This document shows positions 1-7,231 of a stretch of DNA of 45,286 nucleotides, in pieces (the first letter of the stretch is position 1; every line of letters begins with the position of its first letter). The translations under genes and the position numbers were made by a program. The stretch is taken from assembly GCA_021323755.1 (NCBI GenBank), contig JAJPKJ010000061.1, forward strand, positions 1 through 45,286. Direction: 5' to 3'. Source of the DNA: Chitinophagales bacterium (GTDB taxonomy: Bacteria; Bacteroidota; Bacteroidia; Chitinophagales; Chitinophagaceae). The notes under the pieces are model-generated. The model ran no database searches, was not told the origin of the DNA, and saw only the letters and a program-made list of their open reading frames with translations.

Positions 1-1068
1 CTCTTTGGTGAGTATTTGTTTTGACTTTTGTTCAGAAGGTGGATTCAGTCTTTCAGCCTTTTCATATTCTATTACCTGGTTCAATATTTCTGCCGGCAGA
101 TCATTTTTGCATCTTACCAGAATCTCTAAGAATTCAGCAGCAAAAAACTGATCGATCTGTATCTTTCTTTTTGTGGTGTGCGCAAACTTGCCGATCACCC
201 TGCATATATTATCCCTTTCTTCCGGGCTTAATTGTTTGACAAATTCATATTGTTCAATTTTTTTCAGTGACAGGATGATTGGTTCAAGAGCATCAATGGT
301 GATCACATAAACGTCATAATCGCCCATTCGATAGGTCAGCTGCCCGATTGCCTCAATTGTATTTGTTGGAACGACCAGAAAAATATCTTTCTTGACCTTT
401 TCCTGATTCGCATACTTTTTTACATTTTCAGTTTGCGCTTTTATATATTTTGGAAAATTGGTCAGGTCATCATTTGACGGACTCTTCGCATCGAATATGA
501 TATACTCATCGCAGATTTCTATGGTGTTGTCGGGACTACCTTTGAACGGCACTTCATCCAGATATTGTACCAAATGGGTTTGACAAATTATTTTAAGTTT
601 TTGTTCGACAGCGGATTCATGTGCTGACCATTGCAATTTCATTTTTTCAAAATTCCTTTGTTGTTCTTCTACTCTCTGGTCATTGAGTCTTTTGATCTCT
701 GAATCCAAAGTTTCTTTCAGCTGATTTAATTCTGCAACCTTTTTATTATAGGCTTGTTCCTGCTGTTCTTTTATAGCCTTGTGATCTGAAACAAATTTAT
801 TAAGTTCAGCGATCTTTTCATCCTTCCTGCTAATAGAGGAATCCATTTGGGCTAATGTTCTCTTTACAGTTTCATTTTGGGCGGTTACTTGAGTCAACTC
901 TTTATCCGCGCGGACAAGATCATCTTTGCCTTTTTGCATTTCTTTTTGAAGTGCTCTGAATTCTTCAAACGCATCGTAACTCAAGTTCCGCAAGAACCGC
1001 CAGGAGAATAATCTCTGCCAAAAGCTTAGCTCCCGGATCTTGGCAAAAAAAAGACTCAATTTTTCCAT
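1..1068 (-). CDS. RmuC-like coiled-coil protein with PD-(D/E)XK-type nuclease fold (3' end outside window)
   Basis: An open frame of 356 codons runs from an ATG at 1068 off the left edge without a stop, so the C-terminus is missing. After a short basic/aromatic N-terminus (FWQRLFSWRF), residues about 45-170 are rich in Lys, Glu and Gln with heptad-like spacing and should form a long coiled coil. Next comes a compact domain with PDNTIEICDEYIIFDAKSP: an acidic residue followed by DAK, as expected of a PD-(D/E)XK nuclease core. This order, coiled coil then nuclease fold, is that of RmuC, a protein limiting recombination at inverted repeats in enterobacteria. Typical RmuC has an N-terminal membrane anchor, and none is obvious here. 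Family membership is inferred from architecture; catalytic activity is not established. Confidence 0.6.
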   Translation of the reverse strand, partial: MEKLSLFFAKIRELSFWQRLFSWRFLRNLSYDAFEEFRALQKEMQKGKDDLVRADKELTQVTAQNETVKRTLAQMDSSISRKDEKIAELNKFVSDHKAIKEQQEQAYNKKVAELNQLKETLDSEIKRLNDQRVEEQQRNFEKMKLQWSAHESAVEQKLKIICQTHLVQYLDEVPFKGSPDNTIEICDEYIIFDAKSPSNDDLTNFPKYIKAQTENVKKYANQEKVKKDIFLVVPTNTIEAIGQLTYRMGDYDVYVITIDALEPIILSLKKIEQYEFVKQLSPEERDNICRVIGKFAHTTKRKIQIDQFFAAEFLEILVRCKNDLPAEILNQVIEYEKAERLNPPSEQKSKQILTKE

Positions 1069-1514
1069 AAGTAGATTTTTCTTGTATGGGTATAAATTTA
1101 ACGGAATAGTTTTTCATTTGATGCTTTCGTTTAATGGGAAATGCAATTTGAATCAGGCTATTTTGTTTATTTGATATCCTTATAATAAGTCCGATCTTTA
1201 AAACGATTAACCTAAGAAAACTTTCGAGGAAGGCACCAAATCGGGTTTCACCTCTGAAAAATTTGCGGTCAGAAGATTTTTGCCTGAAATTTTGTACTAG
1301 TAGAATGGCAAAACGGAGCAGGAGTTGATTTGATATGTAAGCATGCTCTTTTCGAGTGGAGATTGCAATTCCAATTCGGAATTTTTACAAAGCATGTACC
1401 TCCGCATGATGGTTTCTTTTATTATCCTTTGATTATAACCTTTAATTCTCAAAATTGCGAACCGTGAATTGAATAGCTATTATCCACATTAAAGTTCTCG
1501 ACAAAATTGGAGAA
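1069..1514. other. Non-coding stretch between RmuC-like gene and XRE regulator
   Basis: About 446 AT-rich bases hold no convincing gene. The longest item seen is a 36-codon minus-strand frame (1407 down to 1297) starting MRRYMLCKNS with no recognisable family. It is too short to call. The 5' regulatory region of the minus-strand gene ending at 1068 must lie in the lower part of this stretch, but no clear TAnnTTTG box was found. Confidence 0.4.
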
Positions 1515-1748
1515 TTAATCAATATCTAAAAGATCACTGATGGTAACATTAAAGGCTTTTGCAATCTTATGCAAGGTGAGAATCGTCGCGTTTGTTCTGC
1601 CCGCCTCTAATCTTTGAATTGTTTGTTTGTCTGCGTCAAATAGGTGCCCGAGTTCAACCTGCGTAAGATTTTGTTCTTTGCGAATTTCTACAATTCGAGC
1701 ACCTATCTTTTTTAATAGGTCTTGCTGTTCTTTGTTCACTTTTCGCAT
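1515..1748 (-). CDS. XRE/Cro-type HTH transcriptional regulator, 77 aa
   Basis: The protein is almost entirely one HTH_3 domain. The core runs from about residue 15 (IGARIVEIRKEQNLTQVELG) through the recognition helix (DADKQTIQRLEAGRTN) to the closing helices (LHKIAKAFNVTISDLLDID). It should bind DNA as a dimer and act as a small repressor. It is divergent from the sigma-region-4-like gene at 1820, with a 71-bp gap that contains an 18-bp palindrome (1783-1800). That arrangement fits autoregulation and control of the neighbour. The start is the ATG at 1748; no Shine-Dalgarno is present, as usual in Bacteroidota. A lone antitoxin-like role is possible, but no toxin-like partner is seen. The family assignment is secure; the regulon is inferred. 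Confidence 0.88.
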   Translation of the reverse strand: MRKVNKEQQDLLKKIGARIVEIRKEQNLTQVELGHLFDADKQTIQRLEAGRTNATILTLHKIAKAFNVTISDLLDID

Positions 1749-1782
1749 AGTTGGAAAAGTGCATAAATTGAATTGATTTTAG

Positions 1783-1800
1783 GTAAACATATATGTTGAC
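1783..1800. promoter_or_regulatory. Candidate XRE operator palindrome
   Basis: GTAAACATATATGTTGAC contains the perfect 12-bp palindrome AACATATATGTT (1786-1797), extended by further matching bases after one mismatch on each side. It sits between the divergent XRE and sigma-like genes, immediately upstream of the plus-strand -7 box. A dimeric HTH repressor could therefore block one or both promoters. That use is inferred. Confidence 0.5.
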
Positions 1801-1807
1801 TTTTGAA

Positions 1808-1815
1808 TAATTTTG
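1808..1815 (+). promoter_or_regulatory. Bacteroidota-type -7 box (TAATTTTG)
   Basis: TAATTTTG matches the TAnnTTTG -7 consensus of Bacteroidota housekeeping promoters and ends only 4 nt before the ATG at 1820. The message would be nearly leaderless. No clear -33 TTTG lies at the right distance, and the palindrome at 1783-1800 overlaps the spacer. Confidence 0.4.
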
Positions 1816-1819
1816 TTTT

Positions 1820-2053
1820 ATGATTAATAAAAAACAAAATGAAAAAGAGATGTTCATATTATTAACATCTATAGAAATACTTCCATCTGAAACTGCTAAA
1901 GTCCTCCGGCTTCACTATGACAGTAAACTTTCGCTGAAAGAAATATGCATGGTCATGAACAAGTCAATATCAACTGTTCGCAACCACCATAACCGCGGAA
2001 TATTCTTACTTAAAAAATATCATAGGGAAAATAAAGCAAAACTGATTTCATGA
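1820..2053 (+). CDS. Small HTH protein resembling an isolated sigma-70 region 4 / LuxR-type domain, 77 aa
   Basis: The protein carries a single HTH. Residues about 20-65 read LPSETAKVLRLHYDSKLSLK...EICMVMNKSISTVRNHHNRG, the pattern of a sigma region 4 or LuxR HTH (acidic 'L-x-x-x-x-x-V-L-x-L' helix, then turn and recognition helix with STVRNH). There is no region 2, so it cannot be a complete sigma factor. It may be a small transcription regulator or an anti-/co-sigma-like factor. It is divergent from the XRE gene and its last 6 nt overlap the end of the convergent AraC gene. The start is set by the nearby -7 box. The fold is likely; the target is unknown. Confidence 0.65.
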   Translation: MINKKQNEKEMFILLTSIEILPSETAKVLRLHYDSKLSLKEICMVMNKSISTVRNHHNRGIFLLKKYHRENKAKLIS

Positions 2054-3061
2054 TCTATTTTTTGCCTTGTATTCAAGCGGTGTGCATTTTGCATGTTTTT
2101 TGAATTCAATAGTGAAGTTGCCAGGTGAATGGTATCCAAGAGTATATGCGATCTCTGCAATGGAAAGTTTGTTCTCAAGAAGTAACTGTTCGGCGTGGAG
2201 CATTTTAAGCTTGGTAAAATATTTTATCGGCGCGTACCCAAAAAGTATTTTAAATCCTTTCTTTAGGACAAATTCATTGAGCTCACATTTGCGGCAAAGA
2301 AAGCTAAGCGAGATCCTTTCATCGAATCTCTCTTCCTTGACCGTTTCTTCAATTATTGATCTCGCTTTTTTCAGTTTGTCAATATGCAAGTCGGTCAGAA
2401 TAAATTTCCTGTTCAGTTCTTCGGGTTCAAGTATTATTTCTAGAGCTGCTAGCAAGACCTCTTTTGAGCAATCTTCGGCAATATGTGATTGTGATTGCAC
2501 TCCGTATGGATTTTTACCAATATATTCGATCGTTTCTTTCATCACTGGGGAACAGATATATTTTTTAGATGCGATGTGCATGGATTCCTCTTTTGCGACA
2601 TGCTCAAGGAATTCGTCAATGACCGGGAAATCTTTGGCAAGTCTTTCCAGGAATGGAAGGTTGTAATGAAAATCGCAGGTGGTATAAACAGGGGCCTTGT
2701 AAAAATCTGCAGCGGTTTTCACAAATGAAGTATAAGAGATGGAAAAATAATTCTCTTCCAAGCTTGGAGACGCGATGGATTCCCAAACACCATCTATTTG
2801 ATTTTTTAATGCAATGCGAAGTTCAAGTACTGGTTCGTCCGCACGAACTTTTAATACGACAGGTTTGAATATCTCATAAATGCTGTACTGGATCACAACA
2901 CCTTCAGTAATGATTTCATAGAATAGGGTTTGACCAAATTCCCCGCGAGCGATCATGCATTTTGGTTTCAATTTTTTGAAAAGCCTGAGGTCCTCCGGAG
3001 ATATTTTAATAATCTCTATTTCACCAAACCCTTCTGCTGATAATTCAAAATCCATTTCCAT
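2048..3061 (-). CDS. AraC-family transcriptional regulator, 337 aa
   Basis: The C-terminal ~100 residues hold the double HTH of AraC proteins. The second, better conserved unit is LSIAEIAYTLGYHSPGNFTIEFKKHAKCTPLEY at about residues 296-328; it carries the hallmark 'IA..LGY.SPGNF...FKK..G.TP..Y'. The first HTH (ISLSFLCRKCELNEFVLKKG) lies about 45 residues earlier. The N-terminal ~230 residues form an effector domain with no family I can name. Length and position resemble PchR/YbtA-type regulators that sense siderophores. It is divergent from the hydroxamate gene cluster at 3153, with an inverted repeat in the 91-bp gap, so it probably controls that cluster. Ligand and sign of regulation are inferred. 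Confidence 0.85.
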   Translation of the reverse strand: MEMDFELSAEGFGEIEIIKISPEDLRLFKKLKPKCMIARGEFGQTLFYEIITEGVVIQYSIYEIFKPVVLKVRADEPVLELRIALKNQIDGVWESIASPSLEENYFSISYTSFVKTAADFYKAPVYTTCDFHYNLPFLERLAKDFPVIDEFLEHVAKEESMHIASKKYICSPVMKETIEYIGKNPYGVQSQSHIAEDCSKEVLLAALEIILEPEELNRKFILTDLHIDKLKKARSIIEETVKEERFDERISLSFLCRKCELNEFVLKKGFKILFGYAPIKYFTKLKMLHAEQLLLENKLSIAEIAYTLGYHSPGNFTIEFKKHAKCTPLEYKAKNRS

Positions 3062-3115
3062 ATTATTCCTTTTACCATTATTTTTTATCCAACCGCCATA
3101 ATTGTAACCTATTCA

Positions 3116-3135
3116 TTACTGTTAGTTTGCAGTAA
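3116..3135. promoter_or_regulatory. Inverted repeat TTACTG-N8-CAGTAA between araC-like and siderophore genes
   Basis: Two perfect 6-bp half sites separated by 8 nt lie in the 91-bp divergent gap, 17 nt before the ATG at 3153. The position suits an operator for the AraC protein or an iron regulator. It does not resemble the classical 19-bp Fur box closely, so which protein binds is open. Confidence 0.35.
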
Positions 3136-3152
3136 CAATTATCGTTTCTGCT

Positions 3153-3770
3153 ATGCAAAGTGGTAATCATCTCTTTTGTAAACCTGTGCCGGTTTTTCAC
3201 CGGCATGAAGTATTGTATGAGTATTCGATCGAAGAACTTGGCCAAACCATCGGCTTTCGTTCATTTGATCTTCAGACTGACCTTTCGCTCATCCATAACT
3301 GGGTGAACCAACCTTATTCAAAACGCTTTTGGCAAATGCAAGGAGATATTGATCTCCTATATAATACTTACACAAATATTTTGTCCTCTTCGTATACACA
3401 TTCTTTTATCGGTACTCTTGATAATGTTCCTATTTGTCTAATCGATGTTTACCTGGTGATCATAGATGAATTGAAGGTCCATATATATGTTAACGCCGAC
3501 GATTGTGGGTTACACCTGCTTATGGCTCCCCCTAGATTACTCCTTAAGAATTTAAGTTATTATGCTCTCAGGGAATTTGTTGCTTATATTTTTTCTTTTC
3601 CTGTCGCAACGACCCTATACGTTGAGCCGGACTGCAAAAATATTTTGGCAAATAAGCTAGCGCTAAAAACGGGATTTCAATTTCAAAACACTATTCAGCT
3701 ATCCTACAAAACTGCAAACCTCTATTCCCTTACTAAAGAAAATTTTTATGCAAAAAATAAGATCTCTTGA
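3153..3770 (+). CDS. AlcB/IucB-type GNAT acyltransferase for N-hydroxylated amines (siderophore biosynthesis)
   Basis: The 205-residue protein fits the siderophore acyltransferase domain (AlcB/RhbD/IucB). These GNAT enzymes acylate the N-hydroxyl amine of hydroxylysine or hydroxycadaverine to make hydroxamates. Seen are the N-terminal H-N-W-V-N-Q-P-Y...FW motif (about residues 48-60), the DVY strand (98-100), the CGLHLLMAPP segment (118-127) and a C-terminal VEPDCKN...LALKTGF block typical of GNAT folds. It is the first gene of an operon with the membrane protein at 3748 (23-nt overlap) and the hydroxylase at 4779. Transcription probably responds to the divergent AraC regulator. Which acyl-CoA is used cannot be read from the sequence. 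Confidence 0.75.
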   Translation: MQSGNHLFCKPVPVFHRHEVLYEYSIEELGQTIGFRSFDLQTDLSLIHNWVNQPYSKRFWQMQGDIDLLYNTYTNILSSSYTHSFIGTLDNVPICLIDVYLVIIDELKVHIYVNADDCGLHLLMAPPRLLLKNLSYYALREFVAYIFSFPVATTLYVEPDCKNILANKLALKTGFQFQNTIQLSYKTANLYSLTKENFYAKNKIS

Positions 3771-4782
3771 TTTCGCAAGAGGCTTCACTGTACTCATGAT
3801 CGCACCTATTCATACTGTTTTATTGTACTCTAAACTTTCTGTAAGAGAAACGCTTATTGGAAAACTCCTTGCTTTCATCGCCGAAGGTCCAGGCGCGCAA
3901 CTTTTTATGATGATAATGGGAATTTTCTTCGCACTTTCTGCACAGAAAAGTTTTTTCCTTATTTGTAAAAGAGCTTTTTATTTGTTAGTTGCTGGTTATT
4001 TTTTAAATATTGTAAAATTTGTCATCCCGAATTATTTTGGCTGGTTGCCAGCTTCACTATTACATGATCTAAATATTGATGCTGGATCAAAAGATTATTT
4101 AACGTTATTCTCCATTGGTGACATCCTTCATTTCGCGGCACTTGCAACACTTTCGTTATATGCTGTTTCAAAAATGAAATATCCGGGGTTTACCGCGATT
4201 GGTCTTGCCTCTATCTACACTGTTCTTTCTCCCTATTTTTGGGATATCCATAGCCGGTATGCAGTTGCCGATTATTTGTTCCTTCTTTTTGGTGGCTCGC
4301 CTCCGGAGGTGTTTTTCCCTTTCTTTCCTTGGATCGTTTATCCGCTTGTAGGATTATCCATTGGAGTTTTTATTAAGAGATCAAAGGAACTGAAATATCC
4401 ATTCTGGCTCTGTCGAGATATGGGATGGGTACTTATAATCCTTGGCAATCTGCTATCCCGGATCTTAAATCAGGACACTGGTACCAGTTTTTACCGATCT
4501 GATTTTAATGGAACAATTATACATGTTGGGATTGTTCTTGTCTGGTTAAGCGTATGGCAGTGGATAGAAGAAAATGTTGCCCACAATTATTTTTTTGATG
4601 TGCTGGTCTATATGAGCCGGAACATCACTTCAATATATATTATCCAATGGATTATTATTTTTTGGTTGCTCCCTGTTTTTGGCTACCAGCGTCTAGGGAC
4701 CGACGCTTCCGTTTGTGCGATCGCGCTAACCGGTTTTCTCACGTTTACCATTTCATTTTTATTTAAAAAGAAATTAAAATGA
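3748..4782 (+). CDS. HGSNAT/DUF1624-like multi-pass membrane protein (putative acyltransferase)
   Basis: This 344-residue integral membrane protein has about nine or ten hydrophobic segments. It opens with RSLDFARGFTVLMIAPIHTV, the signature of DUF1624 / heparan-alpha-glucosaminide N-acetyltransferase-like proteins (R-x-x-x-D-x-x-R-G near the start, followed by a membrane His at residue 22). HGSNAT moves an acetyl group across the membrane through that His. The start lies inside the preceding acyltransferase gene (23-nt overlap), and the stop overlaps the next ATG by 4 nt (ATGA). Translation is thus coupled on both sides. This argues for a role in maturation or export of the hydroxamate product, which is inference. 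A transporter-like role is an alternative. Confidence 0.7.
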   Translation: MQKIRSLDFARGFTVLMIAPIHTVLLYSKLSVRETLIGKLLAFIAEGPGAQLFMMIMGIFFALSAQKSFFLICKRAFYLLVAGYFLNIVKFVIPNYFGWLPASLLHDLNIDAGSKDYLTLFSIGDILHFAALATLSLYAVSKMKYPGFTAIGLASIYTVLSPYFWDIHSRYAVADYLFLLFGGSPPEVFFPFFPWIVYPLVGLSIGVFIKRSKELKYPFWLCRDMGWVLIILGNLLSRILNQDTGTSFYRSDFNGTIIHVGIVLVWLSVWQWIEENVAHNYFFDVLVYMSRNITSIYIIQWIIIFWLLPVFGYQRLGTDASVCAIALTGFLTFTISFLFKKKLK

Positions 4783-6071
4783 GATCTCAAAAGGTATACG
4801 ACGTCATTGGTATCGGGATCGGCCCTTTTAATTTAGGTCTTGCAGCGCTTTCCCATGATATTTCAGAGCTCTCTTGCATTTTCTTTGATAAGCAAAATGA
4901 ATTTAACTGGCACGGAGGAATGTTATTGGATAATGCAAGACTCCAGGTCCCTTTTCTTGCCGATCTTGTCACTCTTGCAAATCCATGTTCCAGATTTTCT
5001 TATTTGAATTATGTCCATTCAAAGGGCAGAATCATCCCATTTGGGATTCACGAGCAGTACTATATCCTAAGAAAAGAATATAACGATTATTGTAAATGGG
5101 TCGTTTCACAAGTTCCCAAATTACGTTTTGGTTGCGCCTGCGAATCAGTTCGATTCCTGAAAAGCAAAAAGATATATGAAGTACTGATTAAAGAAAATTC
5201 TTCCGAATCAACTTTAAAATTCTATGCAAAACATGTTGTTGTAGGAGTGGGGACGGTTCCGGCGATTCCTGCATTTGCGATGAACCTAGGATCAGAGAAT
5301 GTCATTCATTCTTCCAATTATCTAATCAGCAGAGAGAAATTACTGGCAAAAAGATCAATAGCGATAATCGGTTCTGGTCAAAGCGCTGCTGAGATATTCA
5401 ATGACCTGCTGGAGAATGAACAAAAATTCTCGTCACTCTGTTGGTTTACTCGGTCAGAGCGTTTTTACCCGATGGATTTTTCCAAGCTCACCGTAGAAAT
5501 GACCTCCCCTGACTATATTGACTATTTCTATAAATTGCCAAAACACAAGAAATCTAAAATTCTTGCTAGCCAAGAAGTACTCTATAAGGGCATTAATTAT
5601 TCCCTGATAGCAGAGATATATGATCGTCTCTACACGCTCAATTTATCAGGTCGAAAAAACCATATCAACATTTATCCCGCTTGTGCATTAAAAAATATCA
5701 GGAAAATAAATAATGATGCTTTTCTTTTAAAATTTGAACATGTGGAGATGGAAAGAGAATTTCAACATGAGACGGAAGCGATCGTGCTTGCGACAGGATA
5801 TAAATACGTCTTCCCGGAATTTTTGCGCTATGTCAAAGAGCGTATATGTTTTAACCGGGACGGATCCTATGATGTCAACGAAAATTATTCAATAGATCTG
5901 GACAATTCAATTTTTGTTCAGAATGCTGAATTAGACACCCATGGTTTTAATGCTGCCGATCTTGGTATGGGTCCGCATCGCAACGCTGTCATATTGAATT
6001 CTATCCTGGAAAAAGAGTTCTACCAAATCCAAAAAAATACCAGTTTCCAGACCTTCGGTCTTCCTTCCTGA
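4779..6071 (+). CDS. Lysine/ornithine (or diamine) N-monooxygenase, IucD/AlcA family
   Basis: This FAD- and NADPH-dependent flavoprotein hydroxylates the side-chain or terminal amine that becomes a hydroxamate. The 430 residues match the family length. Seen are the FAD Rossmann motif GIGIGPFNLG at 11-20, the substrate-loop LQVPFLADLVTLANP (about 57-71), the NADPH motif IIGSGQSAAE near 195-204, the ATGY motif near 337 and the C-terminal AELDTHGFNAADLGMGPHR block characteristic of IucD/PvdA/RhbE enzymes. It overlaps the membrane gene by 4 nt and ends the operon, followed by a strong hairpin. Lysine, ornithine and cadaverine/putrescine are all possible substrates. A partner decarboxylase and a NIS synthetase are not present in this window. 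Confidence 0.88.
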   Translation: MRSQKVYDVIGIGIGPFNLGLAALSHDISELSCIFFDKQNEFNWHGGMLLDNARLQVPFLADLVTLANPCSRFSYLNYVHSKGRIIPFGIHEQYYILRKEYNDYCKWVVSQVPKLRFGCACESVRFLKSKKIYEVLIKENSSESTLKFYAKHVVVGVGTVPAIPAFAMNLGSENVIHSSNYLISREKLLAKRSIAIIGSGQSAAEIFNDLLENEQKFSSLCWFTRSERFYPMDFSKLTVEMTSPDYIDYFYKLPKHKKSKILASQEVLYKGINYSLIAEIYDRLYTLNLSGRKNHINIYPACALKNIRKINNDAFLLKFEHVEMEREFQHETEAIVLATGYKYVFPEFLRYVKERICFNRDGSYDVNENYSIDLDNSIFVQNAELDTHGFNAADLGMGPHRNAVILNSILEKEFYQIQKNTSFQTFGLPS

Positions 6072-6093
6072 GTTCCTTTTTCTTAATAAGAAA

Positions 6094-6117
6094 GGGGAGA
6101 TGTAAAAACATCTCTCC
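6094..6117. terminator. Hairpin after the hydroxylase gene (bidirectional terminator candidate)
   Basis: A 10-bp stem (GGGGAGATGT with ACATCTCTCC, one G-U pair) closes an AAAA loop. It lies 22 nt past the hydroxylase stop and before the convergent RteC-like gene, where a shared terminator is expected. No long T run follows on the plus strand; on the minus strand a T-rich CTTTCTTATT follows. Confidence 0.55.
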
Positions 6118-6180
6118 TGGCGGCACTCTAAAACTGCTTGCTATAAAAAGAGTCCGTCACTTGTGAAAAACTCCCGAACG

Positions 6181-6732
6181 TCAAAAGATCCTTTGCAGTT
6201 CTTTATCAATATGGCATTTGTATTTCTCATAGGCGATCATGCAACTGAGAAGCCAGTCATGCGAACTTGCTGCTCTTTGATCCAAATCATATACCGCCGC
6301 ATGATTGATATTGCTGCCATCGTTATTGCGACGCAGAAAATACAATTCGTCCCGGTCGGTCTTCCCGCTCTTATGGTATGTAAAGAACTCCTGCCATGCT
6401 GCAAAGAATTTATCAAGTCTGGATAACTCCCCATGCCAGAAATTTATCTGCAACTGTTTTTCTTTTTCCGGCAGGAACTGTAGCGCATGATAGCGCTGTA
6501 TATAATATTCGATCTCACCTGTGAATCTTGGCTTGGTGGATTTAAAAAAAAGAATCTCATTTGCATCACTTTCAAAACCTCTGCTGATTATTTTTTCTTT
6601 CAGGATGTTCCAGTTATCGATGCAGCACCTGAAACAGAGTTCCATTTTTTCTTTATCATTAATTTCTTTTTTTAAGATCTCATTCAGCCCAGTGACCATT
6701 CTTTCATATTGTCCGAGATAGTTGGTGTTCAT
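6181..6732 (-). CDS. RteC-like protein, short form (183 aa)
   Basis: The sequence matches the body of RteC, the regulator known from Bacteroides tetracycline-inducible conjugative transposons. Seen are EILFFKSTKPRFTGEIEYYI (about residues 60-79) and FFTYHKSGKTDRDELYFLRR (about 116-135), followed by the SSHDWLL...AYEKY segment. RteC proteins usually run 80-100 residues further, with a W-T-x-S-K-x-x-L-x-E-L-x-Y-A helix pair; here the frame stops right after KELQRIF. It may be C-terminally truncated or a natural short form. The ATG overlaps the stop of the ACT gene (ATGA), so the pair is co-translated. No conjugation genes are near, so a role in element excision is not supported. Confidence 0.7.
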   Translation of the reverse strand: MNTNYLGQYERMVTGLNEILKKEINDKEKMELCFRCCIDNWNILKEKIISRGFESDANEILFFKSTKPRFTGEIEYYIQRYHALQFLPEKEKQLQINFWHGELSRLDKFFAAWQEFFTYHKSGKTDRDELYFLRRNNDGSNINHAAVYDLDQRAASSHDWLLSCMIAYEKYKCHIDKELQRIF

Positions 6733-7016
6733 GGATGGACAGTATGGTGTTCTTTGTGTTCCAGGACCTGCAATTCCAAAATGCCCTTTAACCGCTCAAG
6801 GGCATTGCGGGTATGGGCAGCACGGTCTTTTTCTATAAGACAGTAGATCAGGATCTTTGCCTGACCATCTTCCACAGATTGCAGGTGGATAGAATCGACA
6901 TATATCCTCCTCGATGTAAAAAATTCCATTAACCTTTCCACCGTCTTCAGCGGGTCTTCGACCAGCATCGCAAGGGCAAAATTTTTTTTTACGAATTCAA
7001 CCGAGAGGTATCCCAT
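6729..7016 (-). CDS. Small ACT-domain-like protein (95 aa)
   Basis: The pattern is that of an ACT fold: ALAMLVEDPLKTVERLMEFF, then RRIYVDSIHLQSVED, then AKILIYCLIEKDRAAHTRNALERLKGILEL. This is the beta-alpha-beta-beta-alpha-beta order of the regulatory subunit of acetolactate synthase (IlvN/IlvH), in which the protein binds amino acids. At 95 residues it is shorter than IlvH and has no catalytic-subunit gene beside it, so it is probably a stand-alone amino-acid sensing or regulatory domain. It is co-translated with the RteC-like gene (ATGA overlap). Upstream lies the hairpin-rich leader 7038-7231. Specific ligand unknown. Confidence 0.55.
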   Translation of the reverse strand: MGYLSVEFVKKNFALAMLVEDPLKTVERLMEFFTSRRIYVDSIHLQSVEDGQAKILIYCLIEKDRAAHTRNALERLKGILELQVLEHKEHHTVHP

Positions 7017-7037
7017 TAAAAGAAATTTATTTTATAA

Positions 7038-7231
7038 GGCCGGGGTAAAAACCCCGGCCGGTAAGCGGGTGGTCATCACCCACGAGTTCAAACTTTAGTT
7101 ATTTAAAAACAGGTTGTATAGAAATACATCCTGGTTCGTAACTACCAAAACCAATAGCTACATCACATGAGAAAAATTTTCTAAAAAGAGGGAAGTATGG
7201 ATATACTCCCCGTGAGCAGTGAACCTCACGG
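7038..7231 (-). promoter_or_regulatory. Run of five RNA hairpins upstream of the ACT/RteC pair (leader RNA candidate)
   Basis: The stretch 7017-7466 has no recognised gene. Within it are five perfect or near-perfect inverted repeats: 7038-7059 (9-bp GC-rich stem, 4-nt loop), 7067-7081 (GGGTG/CACCC), 7110-7133 (CAGG-T-TGTAT with ATACA-T-CCTG), 7190-7210 (AGTAT/ATACT extended by G-C pairs) and 7210-7231 (CCGTGAG/CTCACGG). The last base of the fourth is shared with the fifth. Read on the minus strand they would form a structured leader ending 22 nt before the ACT gene start. The same region is open for 45 codons on the minus strand (7236 to 7099, GTG start, Cys/Phe/Tyr-rich), perhaps a leader peptide. 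None of the known riboswitch folds is recognised. From 7240 to 7466 only AT-rich DNA is seen. Confidence 0.4.

Noticed and set aside
1515-2053. Toxin-antitoxin module
   Set aside because: Both proteins are plain HTH domains; neither has a toxin fold such as RelE, HipA or PIN.
2067-2666. Long plus-strand frame (199 aa) opposite the AraC gene
   Set aside because: It is antisense to a clear AraC regulator with conserved HTH motifs; its peptide is Ser-rich low complexity with no domain, as expected of a shadow frame.
6094-6117. attachment site or IS end
   Set aside because: A single hairpin between convergent genes with no flanking direct repeats or transposase; a shared terminator is simpler.
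7038-7231. CRISPR-like array
   Set aside because: The inverted repeats differ from one another in sequence and there is no repeat-spacer periodicity; no cas genes are present.
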